From CAVWGP01 sp963754645 (lineage in GTDB: Bacteria; Pseudomonadota; Alphaproteobacteria; Bin65), in the NCBI GenBank assembly GCA_963754645.1, contig CAVWGP010000001.1, positions 248,001 through 312,000 of the forward strand: a stretch of DNA of 64,000 nucleotides, read 5' to 3'. This document shows positions 16,722 through 28,310 of the stretch, piece after piece. The notes below the pieces were generated by a model that saw only the letters and a program-made list of their open reading frames with translations, did not search any database and was not told where the DNA came from. The translations under genes and the position numbers were made by a program. Position 1 is the stretch's first letter. Each line of letters begins with the position of its first letter.

Positions 16722-18188
16722 ATGCGCATTTTCGCGGCTTCGATCGGAACCGAAACCAACACTTTCGCGCCGATACCGACGGCGCTGGAAAGCTTCCACG
16801 AATCCTTCTACGCCAAGCCCGGCGAGCATCCCGACGATCCGAAGCTGTGCACCGCGCCGCTCTGGGTCGCGCGCCGGCGCGCCAAGGCCGAAGGCTGGAC
16901 GCTGATCGAAGGCTCGTGCTCCTTCGCCGAGCCGGCCGGCCTGGTTTCGCGCGACGCGCACGAGAAACTCCGCGACGAGGTTCTCGGCCAGCTCAAGGCC
17001 GCGCTGCCGGTCGATGGCGTCTTGCTCGGCCTGCACGGCGCCATGGTCGCCGATGGCTACGACGATTGCGAGGGCGACCTGATCGAGCGCGTGCGCGGCA
17101 TTGTCGGCCCCAAAGTGCCGATCGGCGTCGAGCTCGATCCGCATTGCCACATGACCGAGAAGCGGGTGCGCAACGCGAACATCATCATCTGCTTCAAGGA
17201 ATTTCCGCACACCGATTTCGTGGCGCGCGGCGAGGAAGTCGTCGAGCTGACGCTGCAAGCGGTGCGCGGCACGATCAAGCCCGCGATGTCGCTTTACGAT
17301 TGCCGCATGATCGGCAGCTTCCCGACCACGATCCAGCCGATGCGCGGCTTCGTCGACAAGATCTCGGCGCTCGAAGGCAAGAACGGCGTGCTGTCGATTT
17401 CGATCGCCCATTGCTTTCCCTATGCCGACGTGCCCGAGCTGGGCGCCCGCATCCTGGTCGTGACCGACAACCGCAAGGATTACGGCGACAAGCTCGCGGC
17501 CGAACTTGGCCAGGAATTTTTCGCCATGCGCGGCAAGACCCAGCCGCCGTTCCACGACCCGGATGGCGCGATCGACCTTGCGGTCAAGGACAATCGCGGC
17601 CCCGTCATCGTCGCCGATCCTTCGGACAATCCGGGCGGCGGCGCGCCCGGCGACTCGACCGTGATTCTCCGCCGCCTGATCGAGCGCAAGATCGACCGCG
17701 CCGCGCTGGGGCCGATTTGGGATCCGGTGGCGGTGCGCTTCTGCTTCATGGCCGGCGTCGGCGGCTCGTTGCGCCTGCGCTTCGGCGGCAAGACGGCGCC
17801 GACCTCGGGCTTGCCGATCGACGCCGAGGTCAAGGTGACGAAGCTGGTGCGCGAGGCGACCCAGACCTTCGGCGACGCCAAGGTCCCGCTCGGCGATTGC
17901 GCCGCGATCGATCTCGGCGGCATCGAAGTCGTGCTCATCACCAAGCGGACCCAGGCGCTCGGCACCGACCTCTTCACCGGCCTGGGCATCGACATCGCCA
18001 AGCGGCGAATCGTCGTCGTCAAGTCGACCAACCATTTCCATGCCGCTTTCTCGCCCGGCGCGAGCCAGGTGCTGTATTGCGATTCCGGCGGCCCGATCCC
18101 GCGCGATCACACCCAGGTGCCCTATACGCGCATCCTGCGGCCGATCTGGCCGCTGGATCAAAATGTCAGCCCCGCGCTGATCGCCTAG
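16722..18188 (+). CDS. M81 family metallopeptidase (MlrC-like)
   Basis: A 488-residue protein matching the MlrC/M81 family. It starts MRIFAASIGTETNTFAPIPT, has LGLHGAMVADGYDDCEGDL and GVELDPHCHMTEKRV (likely metal ligands Asp and His), FKEFPHTDFVARGEE, the DPSDNPGGGAPGDST segment and the C-terminal RIVVVKSTNHFHAAFSP. MlrC is the last enzyme of microcystin degradation, but most relatives act on unknown small peptides or amides. GGGAGG lies upstream of the ATG. It lies 28 bases after the EamA gene and is followed at 15 bases by a deacylase, forming an operon upstream of a peptide transporter. Confidence 0.92.
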   Translation: MRIFAASIGTETNTFAPIPTALESFHESFYAKPGEHPDDPKLCTAPLWVARRRAKAEGWTLIEGSCSFAEPAGLVSRDAHEKLRDEVLGQLKAALPVDGVLLGLHGAMVADGYDDCEGDLIERVRGIVGPKVPIGVELDPHCHMTEKRVRNANIIICFKEFPHTDFVARGEEVVELTLQAVRGTIKPAMSLYDCRMIGSFPTTIQPMRGFVDKISALEGKNGVLSISIAHCFPYADVPELGARILVVTDNRKDYGDKLAAELGQEFFAMRGKTQPPFHDPDGAIDLAVKDNRGPVIVADPSDNPGGGAPGDSTVILRRLIERKIDRAALGPIWDPVAVRFCFMAGVGGSLRLRFGGKTAPTSGLPIDAEVKVTKLVREATQTFGDAKVPLGDCAAIDLGGIEVVLITKRTQALGTDLFTGLGIDIAKRRIVVVKSTNHFHAAFSPGASQVLYCDSGGPIPRDHTQVPYTRILRPIWPLDQNVSPALIA

Positions 18189-18203
18189 GGCGGCGAGGAC
18201 GGC

Positions 18204-19202
18204 ATGAGCCTGAAAAGCCGCATCTGGACCGACCTCGACTACGAAAAGAACGGCAAGCAGATCGGCTATATCTACCTGCACCGCTCGGTGACGCGCTCGG
18301 CCTACGGCATGATCGCGATTCCCCTCGCCGTCATCAAGAACGGCACGGGCAAGACCGCGTTCCTGATGGCCGGCAATCATGGCGACGAATACGAAGGCCA
18401 GATCGCGCTGACCAAGCTGATCCGCGCGCTCGATCCGAAACGGATTCAGGGGCGCATCGTCGTTTTGCCCGCCGCCAATTTGCCGGCGGCGATGGCGGGC
18501 GCGCGCGTTTCGCCGCTCGACGAAGGCAATCTCAACCGCTCGTTTCCCGGCCATCCCGATGGCGGGCCGACGGCGCAGATCGCGCACTACATCGACAGCG
18601 TGCTGTTTCCGATGGCCGATATTTTCCACGATTACCATTCGGGCGGCTCGTCGCTCGATTACATCGAATTCGCCAGCACGCATGAGGGCCCCGATGCGGC
18701 GATCAACGCGCGCGGGCTCGAAGCCTTGAAGGCCTTCGGCGCGCCGATGTCGCTGGTGTGGCAAGGCGCCAACGACACGCGATTTTCGCCCGCCGCGGCG
18801 ATGAAGCGCGGCGTGCCGGCGCTGGGCGGCGAATTCGGCGGCTGCGGGCGGGTGTCGCGCGCCGGCATCGACATGGTGTCGAAGGGCATCGCGCGGCTGC
18901 TTGCCCATATGGGCATCGTCGAGGCGAAATCGGCGCCGCCCGCCGGCGCCACGCGCCTGGTCGCGGTTCCCGGTCCGGACTATTTCGTCTACGCTCCCGA
19001 GCCCGGCCTGTTCGAGCCGGCGACCGAGCTCGGCGACGTCGTGCAGGCCGGCCAGCTTTGCGGTCATGTCCAGTTCGTCGACAACCCGGCCCGCGAGCCC
19101 GTACCGTGTCACTTCAAGACCGGCGGCTTCGTCGTTTGCAAGCGCCATCTCGGCCGGGTCGAGCGCGGCGATTGCGTGGCGCATCTCGCGGTGGACGTCT
19201 AG
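18204..19202 (+). CDS. Succinylglutamate desuccinylase/aspartoacylase family deacylase
   Basis: A 332-residue zinc-dependent deacylase (M14-like). Zinc ligands are visible as His and Glu in MAGNHGDEYEGQIAL and His in DIFHDYHSGGSSLDY; NLNRSFPGHPDGG is the substrate-binding Asn-Arg region. Relatives include the N-acetyl-diaminobutyrate deacetylase of ectoine catabolism (DoeB) and aspartoacylase, which remove acyl groups from amino acids. No ectoine hydrolase or other ectoine gene is nearby, so the substrate is left open. Coupled to the M81 peptidase upstream; the Dpp binding-protein gene starts 76 bases downstream. Confidence 0.88.
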   Translation: MSLKSRIWTDLDYEKNGKQIGYIYLHRSVTRSAYGMIAIPLAVIKNGTGKTAFLMAGNHGDEYEGQIALTKLIRALDPKRIQGRIVVLPAANLPAAMAGARVSPLDEGNLNRSFPGHPDGGPTAQIAHYIDSVLFPMADIFHDYHSGGSSLDYIEFASTHEGPDAAINARGLEALKAFGAPMSLVWQGANDTRFSPAAAMKRGVPALGGEFGGCGRVSRAGIDMVSKGIARLLAHMGIVEAKSAPPAGATRLVAVPGPDYFVYAPEPGLFEPATELGDVVQAGQLCGHVQFVDNPAREPVPCHFKTGGFVVCKRHLGRVERGDCVAHLAVDV

Positions 19203-19278
19203 GAAAGCGAGCGGGCCGGCGCTACTGTCATCGAAATTCAAGAACCGGCAATGAAGCCACAACCTCGGGAGGACCACC

Positions 19279-20895
19279 ATGAAGAAGACCAGACGTGCCA
19301 TTCTCAAGGCCGGCGCCGCCGGCGCCGCGCTCGCGACCTTCGGCGCGCCCTATGTCGCGCGCGCGCAAACCCGGCCGCCGCGCCAGGCGCGCATGGTGCC
19401 GCACGGCGATCTGCGCGTGCTCGATCCGATCTGGACGACGGCGAACATGTCCGCCTATCACGGCGCGATGATGTACGACACGCTGTTCGGCTATGACGGC
19501 AATTTGCAGCCGCAGCCGCAGATGGTCGGCAATTACAATCTGTCGGCCGACCGCCTGACGCACACCTTCGTGCTGCGCGACGGCTTGAAATGGCACGACG
19601 GCACGGCGGTGACGGCGCGCGATTGCGTCGCCTCGCTGCGCCGCTGGCAGGCCAAGGACGGCGCCGGCCAGCACATGTTCCAGCGCGTCGTCGATACGCC
19701 CGTCGTCGACGACAAGACCTTCCGCATCGTGCTGCGCGAGCCCTATGGGCTGGTGCTCGAGGCGCTGGCCAAGACCTCGACGCCGCTGTGCTACATGATG
19801 AAGGCCGATATCGCCGCGACCGATCCCAACACCCAGATCACGCGCCATATCGGCTCGGGACCGTTCAAGTTCGTCGAGGGCGAGTACCGCCCCGGCAGCC
19901 GCGTGGTCTACGAACGCAATGCCGATTACGTGCCGCGCAGCGAGGCGCCGACCGGCATTGCCGGCGGCAAGCGCGTCAATCTCGACCGCGTTATCTGGGA
20001 CATCATGCCGGACGCGCAGACCGCGGCCTCGGCGTTGATGAGCGGCGAGATCGAGTTCTTCGAGGTTCCGCCGATCGACATTCTCCCCGCGCTCGCCGGC
20101 GCGCCCGGCGTCAAGATCGAGGTGCTCAACAAGCTCGGCAATGTCGGCTATTGCCGGTTGAACCATTTGCATCCGCCGTTCAACAATCTGGCGGCCCGCA
20201 AGGCGGCGCAGCTCGCGATCAACCAGGACGATTTCCTGCGCGCCGCGATCGGCAATCCCACCTACTACCAAGCCTGCGGATCGCATTTCACCTGCGGCTC
20301 GCCGATGGGCGTCGAAGACGGCTCGGACTTGCTGAAGCAGCCGATGGCGCAGCGCCAAGCGCGGGCGCGTGAGCTTTTGAAGGAGGCCGGCTACAACAAC
20401 GAGCCGATCGTCGTCCTGCACGCGACCGACATTCACGTGATGAACCAGGCCGCGCAAGTGATCGCGCAAAACCTGCGCCAGATCGGCATGAACGTGCAGC
20501 TCGCCTCGTCGGATTGGGGCGGCGTCGTGACGCGCCGCTCGAACCAGAATCCGCCGGCGCAGGGCGGCTGGAACGTGTTCTTCACCTGGGGCGGCGGCAA
20601 CGCCACGGCGAGCCCGATCAACCTGTTCGCGCACGCCGCGACCGGGAAAGTCGCGTGGTTCGGCTGGCCGGAAAATGCCGAAAACGAGAAGCTGCGCAAC
20701 GAATGGGCGGCCGCGACCACGATCGAGGCGCGGCGCGCGGTCGCGCAGAAGCTCAACCGCAACATGATCGACTACGTCCACGACATCAAGACCGGCCAAT
20801 GGGTCGGCCCTGTTGCTTATCGCGCGGATCGCTTGCGCGGCATGCTCGCCGTGCCGGAAGTGATCCCGTGGTGGAACGTGGAGCGCTACGCCTGA
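19279..20895 (+). CDS. Peptide/nickel-type ABC transporter substrate-binding protein (SBP family 5)
   Basis: A 538-residue periplasmic binding protein. A signal peptide with a twin-Arg start (MKKTRRAILKAGAAGAALAT) and ARAQ cleavage region suggests Tat export. The mature part has the family 5 features YDTLFGYD, FVLRDGLKWHDGTAVTARD, GSGPFKFVEGEYRPGSRVVY and a C-terminal VIPWWNVERYA. GGGAGG lies upstream of the ATG. It is the first gene of the Dpp-like operon and collects a peptide or amino acid derivative for the permeases downstream. The upstream peptidase and deacylase suggest a modified peptide or N-acyl amino acid as ligand (inference). Confidence 0.93.
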   Translation: MKKTRRAILKAGAAGAALATFGAPYVARAQTRPPRQARMVPHGDLRVLDPIWTTANMSAYHGAMMYDTLFGYDGNLQPQPQMVGNYNLSADRLTHTFVLRDGLKWHDGTAVTARDCVASLRRWQAKDGAGQHMFQRVVDTPVVDDKTFRIVLREPYGLVLEALAKTSTPLCYMMKADIAATDPNTQITRHIGSGPFKFVEGEYRPGSRVVYERNADYVPRSEAPTGIAGGKRVNLDRVIWDIMPDAQTAASALMSGEIEFFEVPPIDILPALAGAPGVKIEVLNKLGNVGYCRLNHLHPPFNNLAARKAAQLAINQDDFLRAAIGNPTYYQACGSHFTCGSPMGVEDGSDLLKQPMAQRQARARELLKEAGYNNEPIVVLHATDIHVMNQAAQVIAQNLRQIGMNVQLASSDWGGVVTRRSNQNPPAQGGWNVFFTWGGGNATASPINLFAHAATGKVAWFGWPENAENEKLRNEWAAATTIEARRAVAQKLNRNMIDYVHDIKTGQWVGPVAYRADRLRGMLAVPEVIPWWNVERYA

Positions 20896-20953
20896 GCCGA
20901 GTCCCGGTCGCCGGCGCGGCGCGCGTGTCGCGCCGCGCCGGCGCCGTTTTCGC

Positions 20954-21896
20954 ATGATCGCCTACATTATCCGACGCCTTCTCGCGACGATCCCGGTGAT
21001 GGCGATCGTCGGCATCTTCGTTTTCATGCTGCTGCATTTGGCGCCGGGCGATCCCGCCGCGATCATCGCCGGCGACAACGCAACCGAAGCCAATATCGCG
21101 GCGATCCGCGCGCGCCTGGGCCTCGACCGGCCGCTGCACGAGCAATTCACCAGCTGGATTTGGGACACGCTGCGCGGCGATCTCGGCATCTCGATGTTTT
21201 CGAACCTGCCGGTGACCAAGCTCGTGCTGCAGCGCGCCGAGGCGACCGTGGCGCTGGCCGCGACGACGATGCTGGTCGCGATCTCGATCGCGGTTTCCAT
21301 CGGCGTGCTGGCGGCGTGGAAAGCCGGCTCGCTGCTCGATCGCGCCGTGATGGGCTTCGCGGTGATGGGCTTCTCGGTGCCGGTCTTCGTCGTCGGCTAT
21401 TTGCTGGTTTATTTTTTCGCCTTGCAGTTGCGCTGGCTGCCGGTCCAGGGCTACTGTCTCGATCTCCGAGGGCTTGTGGACATGGCTGCGCAACCTCATC
21501 CTGCCGTCGATCGCGCTCGGCCTCGCCTATGTGGCGCTGATCGCGCGCATCACGCGCGCCAGCATGCTCGAGGTTCTGGCCGAGGACTACATCCGCACCG
21601 CCAACGCCAAGGGCGTCGCGACCCGGCCGATGCTGCTGCGCCACGCGCTGAAGAATGCGGCGGTGCCGATCATGACCGTGATCGGCATCGGCGTCGCCTT
21701 GCTGATCTCGGGCGTCGTGATCACCGAAAGCGTGTTCAACATTCCCGGCATCGGCCGCCTGGTGGTCGACGCGATCGCGCGGCGCGACTATCCGATCATC
21801 CAGGGCGTCATGATCATCTTTGCCGCGGTCTACGTCCTGGTCAATCTCGGCGTCGATATCGCCTACAGCTTCCTCGATCCGCGGATCCGCTATTGA
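20954..21896 (+). pseudogene. ABC transporter permease, DppB type, one frameshift
   Basis: First permease of the dipeptide-type importer. It starts MIAYIIRRLLATIPVMAIVG, has LGLDRPLHEQFTSW and FKF-type motifs, and after one extra base near 21455 continues as LWTWLRNLILPSIALGLAYV, the EAA-loop YIRTANAKGV and the end SFLDPRIRY. Corrected length is about 313 residues, normal for DppB. The stop overlaps the next ATG (TGATG). Only one break was seen, so it is probably functional. Confidence 0.85.
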
Positions 21897-22758
21897 TGGC
21901 GAGCTTGGCCGAACCCCTGGCGGCGCCGCGCGACGGCATCCGCGATTTCATCCGGCGCCACCCGACCGTCGTCTTCGGCGGCCTGCTGCTCTCCACGATC
22001 GCGCTGGCGGCGGTATTCGCGCCGCTTGATTGCCGGCAATCCGCATCGCTTCGATCCGGTCAACCGCTTGAAGCCGCCCTCGGCCGAATTCTGCTCGGCA
22101 CCGACAGCCTCGGGCGCGATGTTTATGCGCGCATGATCTACGGCGCGCGCATCTCGCTCACGGTGGGAATTTCGGTGGCGACGATCGCCGTGCTGATCGG
22201 CCTCGTCGTCGGCCTCGTCGCCGGCTACGATCCAGCGCGTCGATACCGTCGTCATGCGGCTGATGGACGGCATCATGGCGATCCCGGCGATCCTGCTGGC
22301 GATCGCCTTGGTGGCGCTGATGGGTTCGAGCGTCGCGTCGTCATCATCGCGATCGCGATCCCCGAGATTCCGCGCGTCACGCGCCTGGTGCGCTCGGTCG
22401 TGCTCTCGGTGCGCGCCCTGCCCTATGTCGAGGCGGCGCGGTCCAGCGGCACGCGCGTGCCGCGCATCCTGACGCGCCACATCCTGCCCAGCACGATCGC
22501 GCCGCTGATCGTGCAGGCGACCTATATTTGCGCCTCGGCCATCCTGACCGAGGCCGGCCTGAGCTTCCTCGGTGCCGGCACGCCGCCCGAAAACCCGACC
22601 TGGGGCAACATGATCGCGTCGAGCCGGCTCTATCTGCAGATCGCGCCGTGGACGATTTTCGCGCCGGGCATTTGCCTCGCCCTCGTGGTGCTGGCCGTCA
22701 ACCTGCTGGGCGACGGGTTGCGCGACCGGCTCGACCCGCGCATCGCGCGGCGGATGTG

Positions 22759-22759
<1 letters not shown>
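21896..22759 (+). pseudogene. ABC transporter permease, DppC type, several frameshifts
   Basis: Second permease. The start MASLAEPLAAPRDGIRDFI is followed by FLLGTDSLGRDVYARMIYGA, AIPEIPRVTRLVRSVVLSVR (EAA region) and GLSFLGAGTPPENPTWGNM, all hallmarks of DppC/OppC. Four single-base changes are inferred: gains near 22026 and 22232, losses near 22091 and 22335. They cancel, so start and stop are in one frame. The start overlaps the dppB stop and the stop overlaps the next ATG. Confidence 0.83.
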
Positions 22760-24808
<2,049 letters not shown>

Positions 24809-24812
<4 letters not shown>

Positions 24813-25995
24813 GCGATATTTACACGCGGATCGGCGTCAAGCGCCGGATCAACGCCGCCGGCACGCTGACCCGCCTCGGCGGCAGCCTGATGGCCGGCCC
24901 GGGTGCTCGACGCCATGCGCGAGGCGGCCGGCGCCTCGGTCGATATCGCGGAATTGCAGGCGGCGAGCAGCCGCGTCATCGCGAAGGCGACGGGTGCCGA
25001 AGCCGGCATCGTCACCTCGGGCGCGGCGGCGGCGCTCACCCTGGCAACCGCCGCGTGCCTCGCGCGCTGGGACGCGGCGCGCATGGTCGCCCTGCCCGAC
25101 ACGCGCGGCATGCCGAACCGCGTGCTGATGGCTGCGCACCCACCGCAACGCCTACGATCACGCGATCCGCGCCGGCCGGCGCCGAGATCGTCGATCTCGG
25201 CCACAACGACCAGCGGCACCGGCGCCGGCGTGCGCGGCATCGAGGCCTGGGAAATCGCCGCCGCGATCGACGAGCGCACCGCCGCCTTCGCCTTCACCGC
25301 CGCGCCGGAAACGCGCGGCGCCCTGCCGATGGTCATCGCCACGCATGCATGCGCGCGGCCTACCGGTCATCGTCGATGCCGCCGCGCAATTGCCGCCCAA
25401 GGACAATCTGCGCGCCTTCACCGCGATGGGCGCCGACCTCGTGCTGTTCAGCGGCGGCAAGGCGATCGGCGGGCCGCAGGCCACGGGCATTCTCGCCGGG
25501 CGGCGCGACCTGATCGGCTCGGCGCTGGTCCAGATGATGGACATGGACGTGGCGCCCGAAACCTGGTCGCCGCCCGATCTCATCAACCGCAACGCGCTCA
25601 CCGGCGTGCCGCATCACGGCATCGGCCGCGGCTTCAAGGTCGGCAAGGAGGAAATCGCCGGCCTGCTGACCGCGCTGACGCGCTTTGCCGAGGGCGACGA
25701 TCGCGCGGCCAACGCGCGCCTCACGCAAAGGTTGAACGTCATCGCGGGCACGCTCGCCGGCGCCGGCCTGCGCGCCGAGATCCTTTCGGCGGAACGCACC
25801 GGCAAGGTGCCGGTTGTCGAACTGGCGGTGCCCGGCTCCGCCTACGAAGTCAGCGCCAAGCTCCAAGCGGGCGATCCGCCGATCCATGTCAGCGAAAAAC
25901 GCGCCGCCGCCGGCATTCTCATCGTCGACCCGCAAGCCCTCCGCCCCGAGGACGACGCGGTTCTGGCGGCGCGGATCGTGGCGGCTTGCGGGTGA
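24809..25995 (+). pseudogene. SelA-like PLP-dependent enzyme (selenocysteine-synthase-like / DGA ammonia-lyase-like), frameshifted
   Basis: A fold-type I PLP protein of about 394 residues after correction. It starts MSDIYTRIGVKRRINAAGTL, has ADMREAAG-type and GIVTSGAAAALTLATAACLA segments, the Asp in GLPVIVDAAAQLPP, and the PLP Lys in ADLVLFSGGKAIGGPQATGI. This subgroup of SelA homologues lacks tRNA-binding extensions and includes D-glucosaminate-6-phosphate ammonia-lyase-type enzymes, so an amino acid or amino sugar lyase role is likelier than selenocysteine synthesis. Five single-base gains are inferred between 24899 and 25352. It overlaps the DppF gene by four bases and so belongs to the transporter operon. 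Confidence 0.83.
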
Positions 25996-26030
25996 ATGCG
26001 GTCGACGCTGGCCGCAAAGGCGATCTGACG

Positions 26031-26129
26031 TTGCGGCGTAGGGGCGCGCTGCGCGCGCCCTATTTCCGCGGGCCACTATGATTCCGCATTGCATCGACAG
26101 GGCGCGCGCAGCGCGCCCCTACGCCGCAA
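26031..26129. repeat. 31-bp perfect inverted repeat (GTAGGGGCGCGC type)
   Basis: Arms 26031-26061 and 26099-26129 are exact reverse complements (TTGCGGCGTAGGGGCGCGCT... and its mirror) around a 37-base spacer. The arms themselves contain GCGCGC-rich palindromes. It lies between the converging SelA-like gene and the minus-strand hypothetical gene, so it may act as a two-way terminator or be a miniature mobile repeat. A related pair is at 53944-54033. Confidence 0.8.
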
Positions 26130-26170
26130 AAATCGGTCATTCCATGGGGCCGTTTGTAAGAGTAGGCGGG

Positions 26171-26557
26171 TCAATGCACGACCTCGCCGGTCCACCGGTC
26201 GCGGTGCTGCCAGAACGGACATTGCGGGCAAGCCGCGCCATCGGGGTAATCGATGCCTTCTTCGTGCGGACATCCCATGATCCCGTCAGCCATCGCAACT
26301 GACTTCACGTTGTGGGCGCGGATGAAGCTCAGAATTTGCTCGCTCACCGCGCTATCGGTCCGCACATCGCCGCTGTCGCTAAACCAGCGCTCGAGAAATG
26401 CCGGCGCTTCGCCCTTGGCGAGCACGATGCCGACGCTGACCTTGGTCGCAATCTTGTTATCGGGCCCGTAAAATGCGACGGACGCGACCGGATAACCCAC
26501 GAAGCCACGATCGGCTTTTTTCCGGATCGCTTTCGTGAACCGCTGCTTAAGGGACAT
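26171..26557 (-). CDS. Conserved hypothetical protein with Cys-rich C-terminus
   Basis: A 128-residue protein starting MSLKQRFTKAIRKKADRGFV. The middle, YPVASVAFYGPDNKIATKVS, predicts strands, and the C-terminus GCPHEEGIDYPDG...CPQCPFWQHRDRW carries a CxH...CxxC cluster that could bind zinc. I recognise the shape as a widespread uncharacterised family in Rhizobiales-type genomes but know no function. It stands alone, 46 bases from the end of the next minus-strand gene. Confidence 0.8.
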   Translation of the reverse strand: MSLKQRFTKAIRKKADRGFVGYPVASVAFYGPDNKIATKVSVGIVLAKGEAPAFLERWFSDSGDVRTDSAVSEQILSFIRAHNVKSVAMADGIMGCPHEEGIDYPDGAACPQCPFWQHRDRWTGEVVH

Positions 26558-26602
26558 GAGACACGGCCTCCAGGCAGGGGCTGCGACAAGCGCCGAAGCC
26601 GC

Positions 26603-28195
26603 CTACTCCTTCGTCACGCCGCGATACAAAATCAAATCGTTGGTCGGCCCATGGACGAAGCCCTTGACGCCGCTGCGCAGCGCCACCTGCGCTTGCGCCT
26701 GGAAGGCGATCGCCCACGGCGCCTCCTTCATCACGGCGCGCTGCAGGTCGCGGTACAGGTCGAGGCGCTTCGCTGTGTCGCGCTCGAACAGGGCCGCGCG
26801 CGTGCGCGCCGACAGGTCCGGGATCAGCCACGCATTGCGCCACGTCGTCGTGCTCTGCGCCGCGTTGTCGGCATTGTCGATATTGTAGGCGAAGGCCTTG
26901 GCGTTGGAATGCGGGTCCATGAAATCCGGGCCCCAATAGAGCAGCATCGCCTCGTGGCCGCGGGCGCGGTATTTGGTGATGACTTGGGCCGAGGCGCCGG
27001 GCACGAGATTGAGCCTGATGCCGGCCTGGCCGAAGGTCGCCTGCATCGATTGCGCGATCTCGGTGAAAGGTGCTGACGAGATCATGTCGAGATTGATCGC
27101 GAGGCCGGGCGGCACATTGCCCTTCGCCAGGATGTCCTTCGCCTTGGCCACGTCGAGCTTGTACGGCCGGTCCTCGACGGCGCCGGCGAAACCGGACGGC
27201 CAGAACGACTGATGCACCTTCATCTGCCCGCGCAGCAGAGTGGCGGCGATGCCGTCGTAATCGATCAGATAGCGCGCGGCCTCCCACAGCGCGGGATTGC
27301 GCAGCTTCTCGTGCTTCAGGTTGAAGCTGATGAAATGGATCGTCGCCTGCGGGCGATCCTCGACGACGATGCCCGGCTTGCCCTTGACCGCCGCGATCTG
27401 GTCGGGGCCGAGATTGCGCGCGATATCGACATCGCCCTGCTCGATCATCAGGCGCTGCGCCGAAGGTTCGGCGACGTGGCGCAACACCACCTGCCGCAGC
27501 TTGGGCGCGCCGCGGAAATGGCCGGCATTGGCTTCGAGCGTGACACCCTCGCCGGCGCGCCAGGCGCGCAGCACGAAGGGGCCGGTGCCGGCCGAATTGC
27601 GGCTCAGCCAGGCATTGCCGAGATCGCCGTCCTTGGCGTTTTTCATGACCTCGGTTTCGTCGACGATCGAGCCCGGCCGCGCCGCCAGCGCGTTGAGCAC
27701 GAAGGACGCGGCGAAATCCTCGGTCACCGTGACGGCGACTTCGTTCGCGGAAACTTTCCGCACCATCGCGTCGATGTTGTCGGCCGTCCAGCCGAGCTGG
27801 GCGAGGATGAAGGACGGCGCTTTTTTGAGAATGACGACGCGGCGGAACGAAAACACCACGTCCTCGGGCCGCAGCGGATTGCCGGAAGCGAACTTCACGC
27901 TCGCGCGCAGCTTGAACGCGATCGTCTTGCCGTCGGCCGAAACGCTCCAGCTTTCGGCCAAGCCGGGATCGAGCTTGGCGGGATCGGCCGGATTGTAGTG
28001 CACGAGCCGGTCGTAGAGGTTGGCGAGAATCTCGCCGCCGGTGAATTCGAACGCCTGGGCCGGATCGAGGCTGACGATGTCGTCGATGTTTTTGGCGACG
28101 ATGAGCGCGTTGGGCGGCGTTTTCGTTTGCGCGGCCAGCGGCGCGAGCGACAGCGACACGATGGCGACGGCGGCTGCAAGGCGCGTTGCAAGCAT
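26603..28195 (-). CDS. Peptide-type ABC transporter substrate-binding protein (SBP family 5)
   Basis: A 530-residue periplasmic binding protein with a Sec signal peptide (MLATRLAAAVAIVSLSLAPL...AAQT) and the family 5 features ANLYDRLVHYNP, FKLRASVKFASGNPLRPEDV, GTGPFVLRAWRAGEGV and a C-terminal SGVKGFVHGPTNDLILYRG. The start is supported by CGGAG eight bases upstream. No permease or ATPase genes accompany it. It is a paralogue of the Dpp binding protein at 19279 and could use those permeases, or serve the hydantoinase cluster on the same strand (inference). Confidence 0.9.
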   Translation of the reverse strand: MLATRLAAAVAIVSLSLAPLAAQTKTPPNALIVAKNIDDIVSLDPAQAFEFTGGEILANLYDRLVHYNPADPAKLDPGLAESWSVSADGKTIAFKLRASVKFASGNPLRPEDVVFSFRRVVILKKAPSFILAQLGWTADNIDAMVRKVSANEVAVTVTEDFAASFVLNALAARPGSIVDETEVMKNAKDGDLGNAWLSRNSAGTGPFVLRAWRAGEGVTLEANAGHFRGAPKLRQVVLRHVAEPSAQRLMIEQGDVDIARNLGPDQIAAVKGKPGIVVEDRPQATIHFISFNLKHEKLRNPALWEAARYLIDYDGIAATLLRGQMKVHQSFWPSGFAGAVEDRPYKLDVAKAKDILAKGNVPPGLAINLDMISSAPFTEIAQSMQATFGQAGIRLNLVPGASAQVITKYRARGHEAMLLYWGPDFMDPHSNAKAFAYNIDNADNAAQSTTTWRNAWLIPDLSARTRAALFERDTAKRLDLYRDLQRAVMKEAPWAIAFQAQAQVALRSGVKGFVHGPTNDLILYRGVTKE

Positions 28196-28310
28196 GGCGG
28201 AACTCCGATGATGGGCGGAACCTGCTGCTCGCCCGTTTGGGGCAAGAACAGCCTCCAATCTTGCCGAAATTCGGCGCCGCCGGCAACGATGCAAGTCCGG
28301 CCGGCGCCGC

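Noticed and set aside
16626..19307. Minus-strand open frame of 893 codons opposite the M81 and deacylase genes
   Set aside because: It is antisense to two clear enzyme genes, has an Arg/Ala/Gly/Asp-rich composition typical of GC-rich shadow frames and shows no domain.
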